A stretch of 64,000 nt of DNA from Serinus canaria (lineage: Eukaryota; Chordata; Aves; Passeriformes; Fringillidae): assembly GCF_022539315.1 (NCBI RefSeq), contig NC_066314.1, positions 61,427,543 to 61,491,542 on the forward strand, given 5' to 3'. Of the stretch, positions 42,626 through 54,821 are shown piece by piece (within the stretch, counting starts at the first letter, position 1; the number at the start of each line of letters is the position of its first letter). Made by a program: the position numbers and the translations under genes. The notes below the pieces were generated by a model, which made no database searches, had not been told where the DNA came from, and saw only the letters and a program-made list of their open reading frames with translations.

Positions 42626-43139
42626 TCCTCTAAAGATAACACCAAAAGACTGAGGCATAGCAAATTAAAGTCAAGGATGTGAAGCACAGCAGCTGCAACT
42701 TTCTCAGTGCTGCTGCAGAAATCAGGATAATCGCCACCATTAAGGGACAGGCTTTCAACTGGTGCAAACTGGCAGGGCTCCACTTGATATCAGCTGACGC
42801 TAAAAACAAGGTCAGCAGTCACTCAACATTGTCAATGTCAGATGGCTGCCTGTGCCCTTTGGTGAAACGAGTTGTTGTTAGGGACTGGTTTCCACATCAA
42901 CAACCAGCCCCTTGCTGTCCCTGAAACACTGCTGGCAGCCTCAGCAGAGGACAGGAACAGGGGATAAACACTGACTCACCCTAAAAATGGAGGGGATGAA
43001 AGAAGCAGTGCTTCTGTGGATAAAGCGAGGAGTTTGGACTCCTCTGCTGCCAGTGCTGCCCTCCTCAGAGGTTACATCTCATCACAGAAGAGGTTTTTTC
43101 TTTTTCTCTAAAAAAAGAACTATGAAATCTTCTTCCTTA

Positions 43140-43570
43140 CATCCAAAATTATTTTCTCATGTTTGAGGTTTTAAGGGCATGCATTGTAAGGAAAATAACT
43201 CAGGGAGTTCTTCAGCACAGTCCGATACCAAGAAATTACAGGCTGACTGACAGCTTGGTGATGGGAAAAGTCAGCTTCTGCAGAAAAGTAATTTCTATTG
43301 CAAATTTTCCTGTGCAGTTAATGCGAGAAAAACACAATCCTAAATTTCCTGAGGACACAATAAAACTGCGCTGGTGGCATGTTGTTGCTTTTAAAAAGGA
43401 TTTTTGCTCCATGGCAATAGCAGGAACAGTAATAAATGTGAATAAAAGTTGGATGGTTTTGTTACAGGAATCAAATTCCTCATTACAGCCTGTAATATGA
43501 TTTACACCTTCAGCCTTTTGATTACACAGGCTGACAACAGCTTGCCACAACGTCCATGAGGAAACAAGCC
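43140..43570. promoter_or_regulatory. Candidate conserved block with paired palindromes
   Basis: The segment has homeodomain-like AT-rich words and two adjacent inverted repeats: AGGAAT-CAA-ATTCCT (43466-43480) and ATTACAG-C-CTGTAAT (43482-43496). It is open in one plus-strand frame for 113 codons, but nothing in that translation resembles a known protein. Confidence 0.3.
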
Positions 43571-46500
43571 AGCCGTAATGGGGTGAATCACGCCAGCCAA
43601 GCCCAGTGGCACCAGTGTCTCAGAGACAGTGGAAATGCCCCCAGGGAGTATTCTTGCTCCTGGGGTCCTGGAAAGACAGACGGGCCATAAGCTGCAGAGG
43701 GATGGAAAATGGGATGTTTCATTTGGGAAAATATCTCTTAACCCCCCCTATTCACAGGTCTGACAGGAAACCTCCTGTGCAAGGCTGGGCCTCTCATATC
43801 ACTTCCCTTCTCTGCAGGAAGATCCTAGCAGTCACCTTGCTGCATTTTGCATGGAATGCCCAAGGCTGGCACCTGTCTGCTCGTCTTTTTGCACTCTGCC
43901 AGGAGTGGACGGAGTGAGGACACTTGGCACAAGCAGCTTCACCCACCTGAAACCCAGCTCAGCAGCCCCACCTACACCACCAAAAGCTTTGGCTGGACTA
44001 AGCCAAGTGGCAATTCCAAAAGAACTGCCCTGGCATGGGTGCAAGGCAGGCCTCTATTAGCCAGCCAGGATGAAGCCAGGATGCCACAATAGCTAAATAC
44101 ATGTCCTGAAGAGTGTAAGTCTGAGTTTTACATCTTCCCTGAGCATGGCCAATCTCTGGACTGGGAGCAGAATCAGGGTTGGGCACCATGCATTAAATAA
44201 AATTGATAGCTCCTTTCTTTAATAATGAGTTTAGTGTAGTCATTTAAAGCTCTCACAAAACTGATAGTAACTGGATTTAATGGGGCCTTCCCTGTCCTTG
44301 ATATGACTCACATAATTCTTCACAGCATCTGCATGAGCTGAAGAAGGTAGGGTGCAGCCAGGGGACAGTGTTAAAACAGCTGGAATGACTTTTATTTAAA
44401 GACTTGAGGTTTTTTGTTCCTGAGAACTCCTCCCACGTCAGCTTTCACTTAATAATAATTCAGCAGGTGCTATTTACAATTCAGATGTCCCTCTTCTGCA
44501 TGCACACACAAATCACGCAGCCGCCCCACTCGTACTTCTAACAGGTTTCAGGAAAGCAAATGAGGTAAAGCTCCCTATCCACCCACGTCACCCCAAAGGG
44601 CAAAAAATACACTTTGGGGACTAAAGAAGGAACAGTCTGAAAGTCTCTGACGTTTTCTTCTGGTTTACTCCCAGCACTTACTGCTGATTTTTAAGTGTGG
44701 TCTTTGAGGTGGCAAGAGACCAAGCCGGTGCCCTGAACTAAGAAGGAAGTAGACCTTCTGCAGTACCTGCAGAGCTGCCAGTGCTCTGTAACCAGAGGCT
44801 GCTTCCTGCCTGCTGCCAGAACGACAGTGCCTGCTTGAAAAATACTGTAGAGAGCACACGGCGTGTGTTCAGCATATAAATGATGCTCGCAAGACAATAC
44901 TGAAATAAGTATCTTCCACTTCTCCCCAGAGAGGCACAAGCTTGCAAACCCATACACACACCCAGGCTGAGAAGGCAGAGAAAAGGGGATCTGCCAGGTA
45001 TGGCTAATGCATTGCACCTTGAAAACAGCCATGTCTCAAGCACAGCACCCTTCTTCACAGCAGCCTCTGCGTGGCTCCTTTTGAGGCATGGTCCCCAACA
45101 CCGCTGCACTCCCAGAACCTCCTGAAAAATGTCCCTGGAGGCTATACAAATGCTTTCCCTTGTGCTGACGAATGTTTGGAGACAACCTCAAAGCAGAGCT
45201 CAGACCTCAACAGTCTCAGCTCCTTCCTGTTCCTGGTGAGCCTAAGATGTCAAGGGGGCCTTCATTCCAGGTGAAAATTTCCCTGCCTTCCTGTTTTGCT
45301 TTTCCTGTCCTGCTAGTAAAACTGTCTCAGCCTAATTAGTAGTTTTCTAAATGTAGTGCACAGCAGTTCTCAAAGATGTAAGATGTGACAGAGCACGTCC
45401 CCTGCACTGCTCCAGACCTGGATTCACAAGGCTCCAACCTGACATGTTTGATTCATGTCTTATGGCCAAATGAAAAAGCAAGACTTCCCAATGCACAGAG
45501 TAGCCACAAACAAAGCCAAGTGGACAAAGCCAAGCATCCATCCCCTTCCCTCTTATCCCCACCCAAAAAGTACATCCCTCCAGTGCCATGGCCAGGGCAC
45601 CTTCATCATCATCACCTTCAAATCCCTTATCTCCCTGACACCCCAACTGCCCTCCTACATATCCCTCTCCTGCATTTATAGCATCAAAAACCCTGCCTCC
45701 TGCTTCATTCTGCACATCATGACTTTTCTTTACAGGTATGATGAAAATTATCAACCAGGACTAACTTAGTACTCTTGAGCATGGAGCTGGTGTAGGCAGT
45801 TGCTCCCTATTGTGGTCTGATCAGGTTATTTTGGCATGTGGCTCAGGATACTGCTGTTTTTCCTCACAAACCATCTTTATTCCCTTCCTCATTCTCCCTT
45901 TAACTTCTTAAATCCAGGGCAAATTGTCTGCTGGCTACTGAAAGCTTTCTTAGCTGTAATTTAGAAACATTACAATTCTTACTCATCCTTTTGGGGTGGG
46001 CTCAGGGGCAGATGAGCCTGAATAACAAGCTGTGGGCTCCTCTGACATATCCCTGGTTTTAGGCACATGAAGCAAAATCTCAGGGACAAATACACACATT
46101 TACATTTGAATACTTTATTACACCTCAGTGCAAGATTCTTTCAGGGTCACCTCCATCTCCCACTGGAATGAACTGCAGTAATGACAGGAGATATTACAGA
46201 TTTCCTCAGTTAATCACATGACTAGTTTATGCTTCACATTATAGTTAATTAACTGTGCAACACCTGAGAACACAGGTTTCAATATACCTCACCAGAGGCT
46301 GCCCCATCACTTCCCTGTAGATGTTGCAGTGACTGGACCTGACACCAATTTCTAGGTCCTGGTGTGAGGAGGTCCAGCTGTCCAGTCCGTGCTCCCCTGA
46401 GCTGAAAGATAATCCCTAGACATCTTCTTATGGGAAAACTTGGCACAGTTGGAACAGTGCAAAACTTCTCTTCAGGATACCTCAGAGTTACTGTGTGGAA

Positions 46501-49500
46501 AGCAACTGAAGACAGCAAGGGAACACAATTTAATAGTCTACAGCCTTGACAAAACCGAGCCAGACCCCAGTAAGCAGACACCCTTCACTGTGTCTGTCAA
46601 AGCTGACAGAAAGGCTGACATCACTACAGCAATCATGAAATGAGACTGCAAACGCCCTACCAAGACGTCAAAGTGCTCTCCAGACATAAAGTGAGAAACC
46701 TGGGAGTCTGTGGTGCCCAAGTCAGGTCACTGGGGCTTGAGAAGGCAGATCATAGCCCTGCCAGAGGTACCTTGCTGAGCAACAATCCTCCAAGCCAGGG
46801 AGGACTTCTGAGCCCCAAGAACAAAATGAGGTGGTGAACAATAAAGATGGAGGCAGGGGCAGCACCTGAAAGCCTCCAAGGTCTGCATGAGCATGTGAAG
46901 GAACTTCTGCACTATGTAAGCATAAAGACATTTTAGGAAAGTGGGTGTCAGTAAAGTTGGGAAGAAGTTTTACAACCAAATGATCAGTACTCCCAAGAGC
47001 CTCAGAGAAGAAAGTCTGCTTGGGAGTCAGAGATGGGATGAGAAAGAAAGAAAAAGATGAGATCAGACAGGTGGGATTGACAGAAGCCCTGCTTTGAAGC
47101 TTTATCTTTGGAGGACACTGAAGTATGTCTAACAAATGCTTTGCTGAAGAAATCTCTCATTCAGATTTCTTGGAGAGAGGCCCAGCAGAGCTGAGGCAAG
47201 TGTGGAATGCTTGGCTGGGGCTGTGCTGCAGGCTGCTGGGGAACCCACCAGCAGCACCACATCTGTTTAAAGAGCTGAAGACTGCAGCAACACCCACAGC
47301 ACCACTTAAAATGAGACATGACATGATGAGGCTCCTATAATGCCATGCTTGAATGAGCTCCTGAGGCACTGGGTACAGCCAGAGGAGATGGGGAAAGCAA
47401 GCTACCAAGGAACATTTCCTCATCCTGAAATCAAAATGGAGCCAGAAGAGTCCAAAAGCAGTTACTCACATCAATGGGCCAGGTAGGACTGTTTGGCAAC
47501 ATCATACGTGTTTGGGGCACCTTCCTCCTTCCCATCCGTCCTCCACCATCACAAAGTGGAACAAGCAGCCACCACAGCATTTCTACAGCACCCAAAGCTC
47601 CCTCTGTAGAACTACACAAGACAATCTCTGGAGTAAACATGAAACTGGCCACAGTTTGCCTTGTAGTCCAGCCTAATGTCTGGATCCCTATATTTAACCT
47701 CCAAACAGGTCTGTAAGGCAGGAGCCTCCAGATTCCAACAAGCCCCATCTCTGATTGCTACCTGCTAACAGAGTTACATCCTGAAAGCAGAACTGAAAGA
47801 AGGATGACCTTGGCATGGCTCTGCTTTCGAGGCAGCATGGCTCAAGTCACTGCTGCTCATCTTCCAAACAGGGGCTGACCACAGTACCCTGACCTACAGG
47901 GGGGAGAGAGGACTTTCTCAACCTTCCCAAGCCCAGACTTCACCTGGGCCTCCATTATCTCAGCTCCTGGAAAAGGGTACCAAGGCCTCTCAAAAAGGAA
48001 CCCAAATTAATCGGTTTTTCTTTGCTGCTCTGGTTGTGCCCCCCCTCACCCACACAGCACTGGCACATTTGTGGCTTCCCACAACTGCCTAGTGGAAAGG
48101 ATATTTTGGCTTTTTCCACGATGGCTGTCTCCTCACCTGGGTGACTTTCCACCTGTAAATATTAACTTTGTAATGTCAATGACTCCAACTGGCCTGCAAG
48201 TGTGGTGAAACCACAGCGAATGCCTGGCACCTCACATACCTCTCTTGCTCGAAACAACACTACTTGTGAAGGCAAGACATGGGCAAGGCTCACTGGAGTC
48301 TCTGGCTGAGCCTCCCACTCCCACAGGATTTTTTCCTAACTGATTTATTTGCAAAGAGGGCACTGCATGACATTCAGCCCCTGCTTTGTTTATGAATTCT
48401 GAAACTCAGATCAAGCTCTAGCTGGGCTGAAAACATCAATTTGCCTATTCACAAGGTCCCTTCCTTCATTTGATTTCCATCAGGATACAGACCTGTTGGA
48501 GAAAAACAAGCCCCCTGGTGAGGTCTGGATGGAATACACAGGATCTGGCCTGCAAAGAAAGATGAAGATGCAAGGAGAAAGGTGGGGAAGCTGGGCACAG
48601 GGCTCTGCCAAAATAGAAAATTGAGACAGACTCATTTGTTGACCTCCTGACAGCCACATACCACCTTCAAGTAAGAATGACCAAACACAGGACCTACAGT
48701 ACTCTCAAACATTGAGGGTGCGGGGTGTTTTAGGAAATGAAGGCAAAGGATAGTGCAGGTCCACCACCTGACCTCCAGTTAAAGAAGTTGTAACAATTTT
48801 GTAAATAACCTGCCTTCCCATCATCACACCTGACCTGCACAGACAAAAGCCTTCAGTTTCTCAAGGAAACCTTGAGCATTTTCCACCGTCTTCCAGACTT
48901 TAGAGCCAAGAAAACACCCCCAAAGTTATGGCCAAACAAGTCAGAAACCTTTTCTTGCTGTCACCTGTGGCTTTTGGTTTGCATTCCAAAGTAGGACTAT
49001 AAACCCAGAAATGCATGATGTGAAACGGGCTGTGAGCTGGAACCAGAACAGGCGCAGTAGGACTGAGCCAACTGGCCCAAAGCAAAAATCACCATGGAGA
49101 CACAGGGTGCAGGATTGGGATGTGGACTCATTTCTCCCCAAAACAACTGTCTCTCTTGGTCCATTCACCTTTGAGACTGGAGAGTGGCTCTCGTGTGAGA
49201 CAGAGATAGGGAGCTGCTGCAGCCTCCATGAGAACACCGTGTGTTGAAAGGTTTATCTGTGGGAACCAATGATTCTGTTTGCTGTATTTGGGGTTGTACT
49301 GACCCCTGTCATACAAAACACGTGGTCACACTCAGGCACACATAGACATGGAAACACTTGCACAGCCAGATGACCCATGAAGGCAATGAGTCTCATAATC
49401 TCCAAAAGAAATGAGTGATGCTACCCCAAGCAATCCCACAGAAGTGCCTCTGGACACCTGCCTGCCCCACTGCTGGCTGGCTTGCTAGGGCTGGTGCATG

Positions 49501-51519
49501 CCTGGTCTCTCGCTGTCTTCACATCAACTTCATTTTTAAGCAAGGTCTGATGGGACAGAGGCCAGACCAGCGTGCAGAGAAGAAGCCTGTTTGGCCACGG
49601 AAGGATAGCCTGGGTGATGTACAAAGCTCTTGGTTACACGGAAAAACCCCCTGATTTAGGCATGAGGATAAGCTACATGAAGGATTTCAGAGCCTTGAAG
49701 AGTAAACATCCAGAAGCTGAGGAAAGGCTATCTACTTGAGGAAGGAGGATATAAGGCCCTTGTGGGTGATGAAGAAACTCAGGGACAGCACTAACAGCCT
49801 ACTCCCCCTCAGAGCTCTAGAAGAAAAGAAATCACTCCAAGGGAAGTCATTAAGAGAAACAAAACAATAAAAATCTCCACCTGTATCAGCAGAACTCCCT
49901 GGCTACCATCAGTCTCTCCCACAGGTTTCTCTTTTGCGCAGGATATGATTATTTATTGACATATTTATTTACTCAGCTCTGCAGTGCTTAACACCATGGC
50001 TGCAGGGCTTCTTGCACTGCCAAAATTAGAGCATGACAGAAGTGGAGTGAAGCTAAATGTGGAGATCCACTACGACACAGGCCAAATGCTTTCTGCAGTG
50101 GGGACCCCACAGCTGGCCTGGACAACAAACACTCCCTTGGTGTAACTTTGCTCCAGATCACTCAGTGCTTTCAAGGCCCTGCACAGCTCCCTGCAGAGAC
50201 CCAGGCACCAGAGCACACCTCAGGCCCTGTTCAAGTGCTGACCATGAGCACCTGCTGTGCAGCACTCCTGCTGAAACCAAACCTGCAGAACTAAAAATCC
50301 ACAGCAGAAAGGAGAGATGGCTGCAGATGACAAACCAGCTAAAGGGGCTGTCAAGCCTTCGCCTCATTCCTGATGCTACATTTAAGAACTGACGTGTCAC
50401 TTTGCACCTCCAGCAGCACACAGTCACTTGCCCAACCTCTCCAGAAGCATCTTTTTGGCACTGCTACAACCGTTTTGCAGCCATGTGCTTTCTACTCAGA
50501 ACATTCAATTCTTTCCTTTTCCTACGCAATGAAATGAAAGGATTCAGCCCAGATGCAGTGGGACAATGAGTTCAGAATCACCAGTGTGTCGTTGATGTTG
50601 CAGCCAAGCTGTCCACAGTCACACCTGTGGGTTTTGACTAATGATGGGAGTCTGGCCAAACTGAGTCATGGGGGAAAACAGAGTTTCTGGGAAAATAAGC
50701 TCTGTATGATTTTCTCACAAGGAGCAAATATACCACTGTTTCCACAGGTTCCAAAAAAAAATAACAGATTGGTAACAACTTGTGGTGAAATCACAAGAGC
50801 TTTCAGGAGGTCCAGGAGAACACTGGGCATCTTAGCTTTGCCATAGTCATAGGAATGACTAGGGGGTAAAATGGCCTGGGGTGGGCCTATGGGTTTTGCT
50901 AGAAAAACTTTGACACTCCCAGCAAATGAGAGAGGGAAACTGCCACTAAAAAAAACCCCAAAACAAAAGAAAACAGCCAGGGGAATTTAGTACTAAAAAG
51001 TCCTGTGAAGTTTCATCAGACCTTATGTGCTCAAAACTCACTAAAAGCTTTACAAATCCATATGGATGAGAAGTAAGAAGAGACTGAAAACTAGATTCAG
51101 CAGAAGCCCAATAACTGTGGAAAGAGTTTCATTGGGAGGAAGCAAATTTACACTCGGTATAAATGCCCAATTAATTCGATGTTTGCAGTATTCCTTTGTG
51201 GACACAGTCCTTGGTTTTGGTCATTTTTCATATCTGAAAATAGCCCCATTTCCCTCTTTAGTCCTTCCTGGGCTCATGGGAGACTGAAATGAGTCAGCAG
51301 AGGATCAGATGAGTCATCCAGCCAAATCCTGGAAAGCAATACAAAATGTGTGGTCATCACATCCTCAACTAAAATGTGGATGACGGCAGCACCCCTAGCA
51401 ACCCACCATGCATTCGGCAGAAAGGGCTGGAGACCAGTGACACCCTGAGCTGTTACTGTGAGCCAGGCAGAAGAATGCCTAAAATGAAACTAGGACAATG
51501 CAAACAAGAGCTGACAAAC

Positions 51520-52206
51520 ATGGCCAGAATGCAGCCCAGTGGAAAAGGACCTGGGAGTGCTGCTTGGCTGGCAGCTGAACATGAGCCAGCAGTGGCTCCA
51601 GGTGGCCAAGAAGGCCAGGGCCATCCAGATCAGGAACAGTATGGCCAGCAGGACCAGGGCAGTTACTGTCCCTCAGTGCTTGGCACTGGTGAGGGTGCAC
51701 CTCAAATCCTGTGTTCAGTTCTGGGACCCTCACTGGAAGAAAGACAGTGAGGTGCAGCATGTCCAGAGAAGGGCAGTGGAGCTGGTGAAGGGTCTGGAGA
51801 GTAAGTCCTATGAAGACCAGCTGAGGGAGCTGGGGTTGTTTAGTCTGGAGAAGAGGAGGCTCAGGGTTAACCTCATTACTCACTACAACGACCTGAAAGG
51901 AAATTGTAGCACATTAGGAGGGGGTCAGTCTCTTCTCCCAGTCAACCAGCAACAGGACAAGAGAAAATGGCCTCAAGTTGTGCTGGGGCAGGTTCAGGCT
52001 GGACATCAGGAAGAATGTTTTCCCTGAAAGGGTAGTTAAGCATTAGAATGGGCTGCCCAGGCAAGTGGTGGAGTAACAATCCCTGGAGCATTCAGGAAAC
52101 CACTGGAATGGCACTCAGTGCTATGGTTTAGTGGGCATGTTGGTATCCAGTCACAGGCTGGATTCAAGGATCTTAGAAGTCTTTTCCAGCTTTAACGATT
52201 CTACGG
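51520..52206 (+). mobile_element. CR1 LINE, 5'-truncated 3' end
   Basis: The block is the 3' end of a chicken-repeat-1 (CR1) non-LTR retrotransposon. A translated stretch near 51539-52027 carries typical CR1 ORF2 C-terminal words, including EKDLGVLL, LNMSQQ, CVQFWDP, VQRRAVELVKGLE and LGLFSLEKRRL. The DNA then runs through the usual 3' region, with motifs such as CAGGCTGGACATCAGGAAGA and GGGCTGCCCAGG. It ends near TTCCAGCTTTAACGATTCTACG, a decayed form of the CR1 terminal ATTCTATG-type motif. The frame is open for 162 codons and then broken by stops after 52024, so the copy is dead. It lies in HIPK2 intron 1, antisense to the gene. The 5' boundary is approximate to about 20 bases, and no poly-A tail is expected for this family. 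Confidence 0.93.
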
Positions 52207-53629
52207 CTGCTGGTCCTGCACCTGACACAAAGCCCTTCTCCATCCAGTTTCCTCATTCCAGAGGCATTAGGAAAAAGGGATGGCCATCTCCATCTTCCAG
52301 ATCACAAGATATTCCTAGCTCATTTTCCAACTTCTGTGAACCAAAGTTCCAATTCATTCAATTCCTCTAGCGTATCATCAAATCTTAACAAGACCTATTT
52401 CGATACGCAATCTCCCTGACAACCAAATAACTGTGACCTTTTAAGAACACAGGTCCATATTTCATTTTTATGTCTATTATCTGCAGAACAAAAAGGAGTG
52501 GGGCAGCTGCTTTTGGGCAGAGAAGATTTATTTACCAAGCAGGTTTTTTATGGCAATTACAAAAGTTTAACAATCAAATTCAGGACAGTTGTTCTCTTTG
52601 TGCTGTCATGGAAAAACAGCCCCAGTTTGCAGGGGCTGAGTTTCACTGCACAGCTGCTCAGGGAACCCTGTTCCTCCACAGCTTGCTGTCACCCTACAGA
52701 GCTTGTGCCACAAGACACAGCAGAGCCAAGCATGGAGGACCCTGAAGCACCAGGGGGTTACAGGAACAGCACATGTTGCACTTCAGTAGTACAGGTCCCT
52801 CTGTGGCTCACCCAGAAAATCCACTGGCTGGAGGCTCCTGTGACACTCCTTTCACCTGGCCAAGCACCAGCAAATGGTGCTCAGGGACTACATGGGAAAT
52901 GGCACCAAACAGGTTTTCATGAAACTGCTCAAAATTTCCCAACTAATGATGTCACTCCTGTTTTGTCTTGATTCTTCTTGCCAGCTCATCCCTGGGTTTC
53001 AGCAAGGCCATGATGTATTCACCTCGCTGTGCCTCTTCTCCCAGCCTTCTGCACCTTCACTCCTATTTCCTTCGCCAAAAGTATAAAAAACTACTTTAAA
53101 AAAAAAGGAAAAAGAAGAGCTGAAAAGTTCAGGTAGGCATCAGTGGATGATGAACTCCACAAGACAGAGTAACATTTGATAGAAGCAGGTATAACTGGTA
53201 TAAACTGGTGTAAAAAACAGGTTTAAGTGAAACTCAAGTAAAAAGATACAGAAGCTATTAAAGTATCTGAAATCCATGGGGTTTTGATTCCAGAGTTATA
53301 AGAACTTGGTATTATTTAGTCTTTTAAAGGCTCAGTAGTAGAGACTCCAAGCTGTTGAAATGTTAACTTATTCCATGCTCTGCAGAGACAGAAAATAAAT
53401 GTGAAACTGGATCCTGATAGCACCATGAGATCCCAAAATTGACCCTCCTGCTTTCTGCTCTGTCTGCTCCAAAGAACATGCTATTCCTGGAGGAGTTTTA
53501 AAACATAAAGCCCAAGCAAGTGTTCTCATGTCCTCTGCACTTCCCAAAGCTAAGGCAAGCAGCTCGCTGGAGCTGCCCTCCCACACACATCACCCTCTGG
53601 GTCCTGGCACTTGCAAAGAGCTCTGCACT

Positions 53630-53770
53630 GGCCCCACGGGCTGGCCTGGCACCAAGCACGAGCAGAGCAGCAGCCGCGGCGCGCGGCTCAGCACGCTCGA
53701 GCTGCAATAAACCTGTCAGACTGCGCTAGACATGAATCATATGGACTGCCACAACAGCAACCCAGCGTGC
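53630..53770. promoter_or_regulatory. Small CpG cluster in intron 1
   Basis: About ten CpGs within 140 bp, centred on the hairpin-capable AGCCGC-GGCGC-GCGGCT at 53672-53688. It is far shorter than a normal CpG-island promoter. No HIPK2 exon 1 coding sequence is present here. Confidence 0.25.
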
Positions 53771-53777
53771 GCTAAAG

Positions 53778-53816
53778 CAAACAAACAAACAAACAAACAA
53801 ACAAACAAACAAACAA
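53778..53816. repeat. (CAAA)n microsatellite
   Basis: Roughly ten perfect CAAA units, immediately next to the small CpG-rich cluster at 53630-53770. Confidence 0.97.
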
Positions 53817-54702
53817 TCCTAAGACATCTCAAAACACAGATGTAGGTAAAAGGCACTCTCCTGAGGCTGCCAGTGCAGTTATACTACGAGGCAATCCTGG
53901 AAAAATATACTCTCTCCTGACTTCTGACAATTCAGAAATGCTTCAGCTGTAGTAGGGGGCCACGGGAAAGCAGGACCAACAGAACTTACTGGGAAACTGG
54001 ATCCTGACCAAGCAAATGTCTGAGTTTTCCAGGATGCTGGAAGTGAGAGAAAACACTTGTAGCAAAGGCTCAGCAGTCACCAAAGGATGTGGGTGCAGAG
54101 GTTGCTCAAGGTCTTTTGGAAAGCACATCTCCAAGTGCACTTAGTCAGCTGGAGGTGCTGCTTCTCTCACACTGGCCAGGAAGTTATGCAGGAGAAACAA
54201 GAGCATCTTTTCCTGCTTAAGGTTTTCCTGTAGTCCTTGGTACAGCCATGAGACTGAAGCATGGAAATAATGTCACAAGTGCATCTTGAGGGACTTGCAT
54301 GCTGCTCTGCCCTTCAGGGCAGCCTTGGGAATGGATGACTGCTCCATCCATGCTTGTCGTACATCAAGGCATACCATTTCACACCACAAAACTGTGACTA
54401 CGCTTTGGATGTACATGTATTTTTCACTTGTATTATTGTAATACAGTCAATGGGTACAGTGACCATTTCTTCACCCTATTTGCCTCCCTGCTATTTAATG
54501 ATCTTGCAGTGTTGCCTCTTAAGCCACAGTCCTCCAAACACTTGCAGAAACCCCTCACCTTCCAAGCAGCAACTGCAAGGCTGTGAACCATGAGATGAAT
54601 TAAGCAGACAAAAGCACAGGGGAAAGGTTTATGGGCAGTCCGTTTGCTTTTCCTGGCAGATTCAGTCCAGAGACTTCAGCTTTTCCAGGTGACAAGTGTC
54701 TA

Positions 54703-54821
54703 CCAAGACAGTGTCTGCATCACAAAATATTCTATAACATCTTTATTTAACTGCTCCCCTATCCAAGACAGTGTCTGCATCACAAAATATTCTATAACAT
54801 CTTTATTTAACTGCTCCCCTA
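54703..54821. repeat. 60-bp tandem duplication, two near-perfect copies
   Basis: The segment beginning CCAAGACAGTGTCTGCATCA at 54703 is repeated starting at 54763. Fifty-nine consecutive positions are identical at an offset of 60. The identity suggests a very recent duplication, or possibly an assembly artefact. Confidence 0.97.

Noticed and set aside
45347..45754. 135-codon minus-strand open frame
   Set aside because: No family resemblance and no splice or promoter context; treated as chance.
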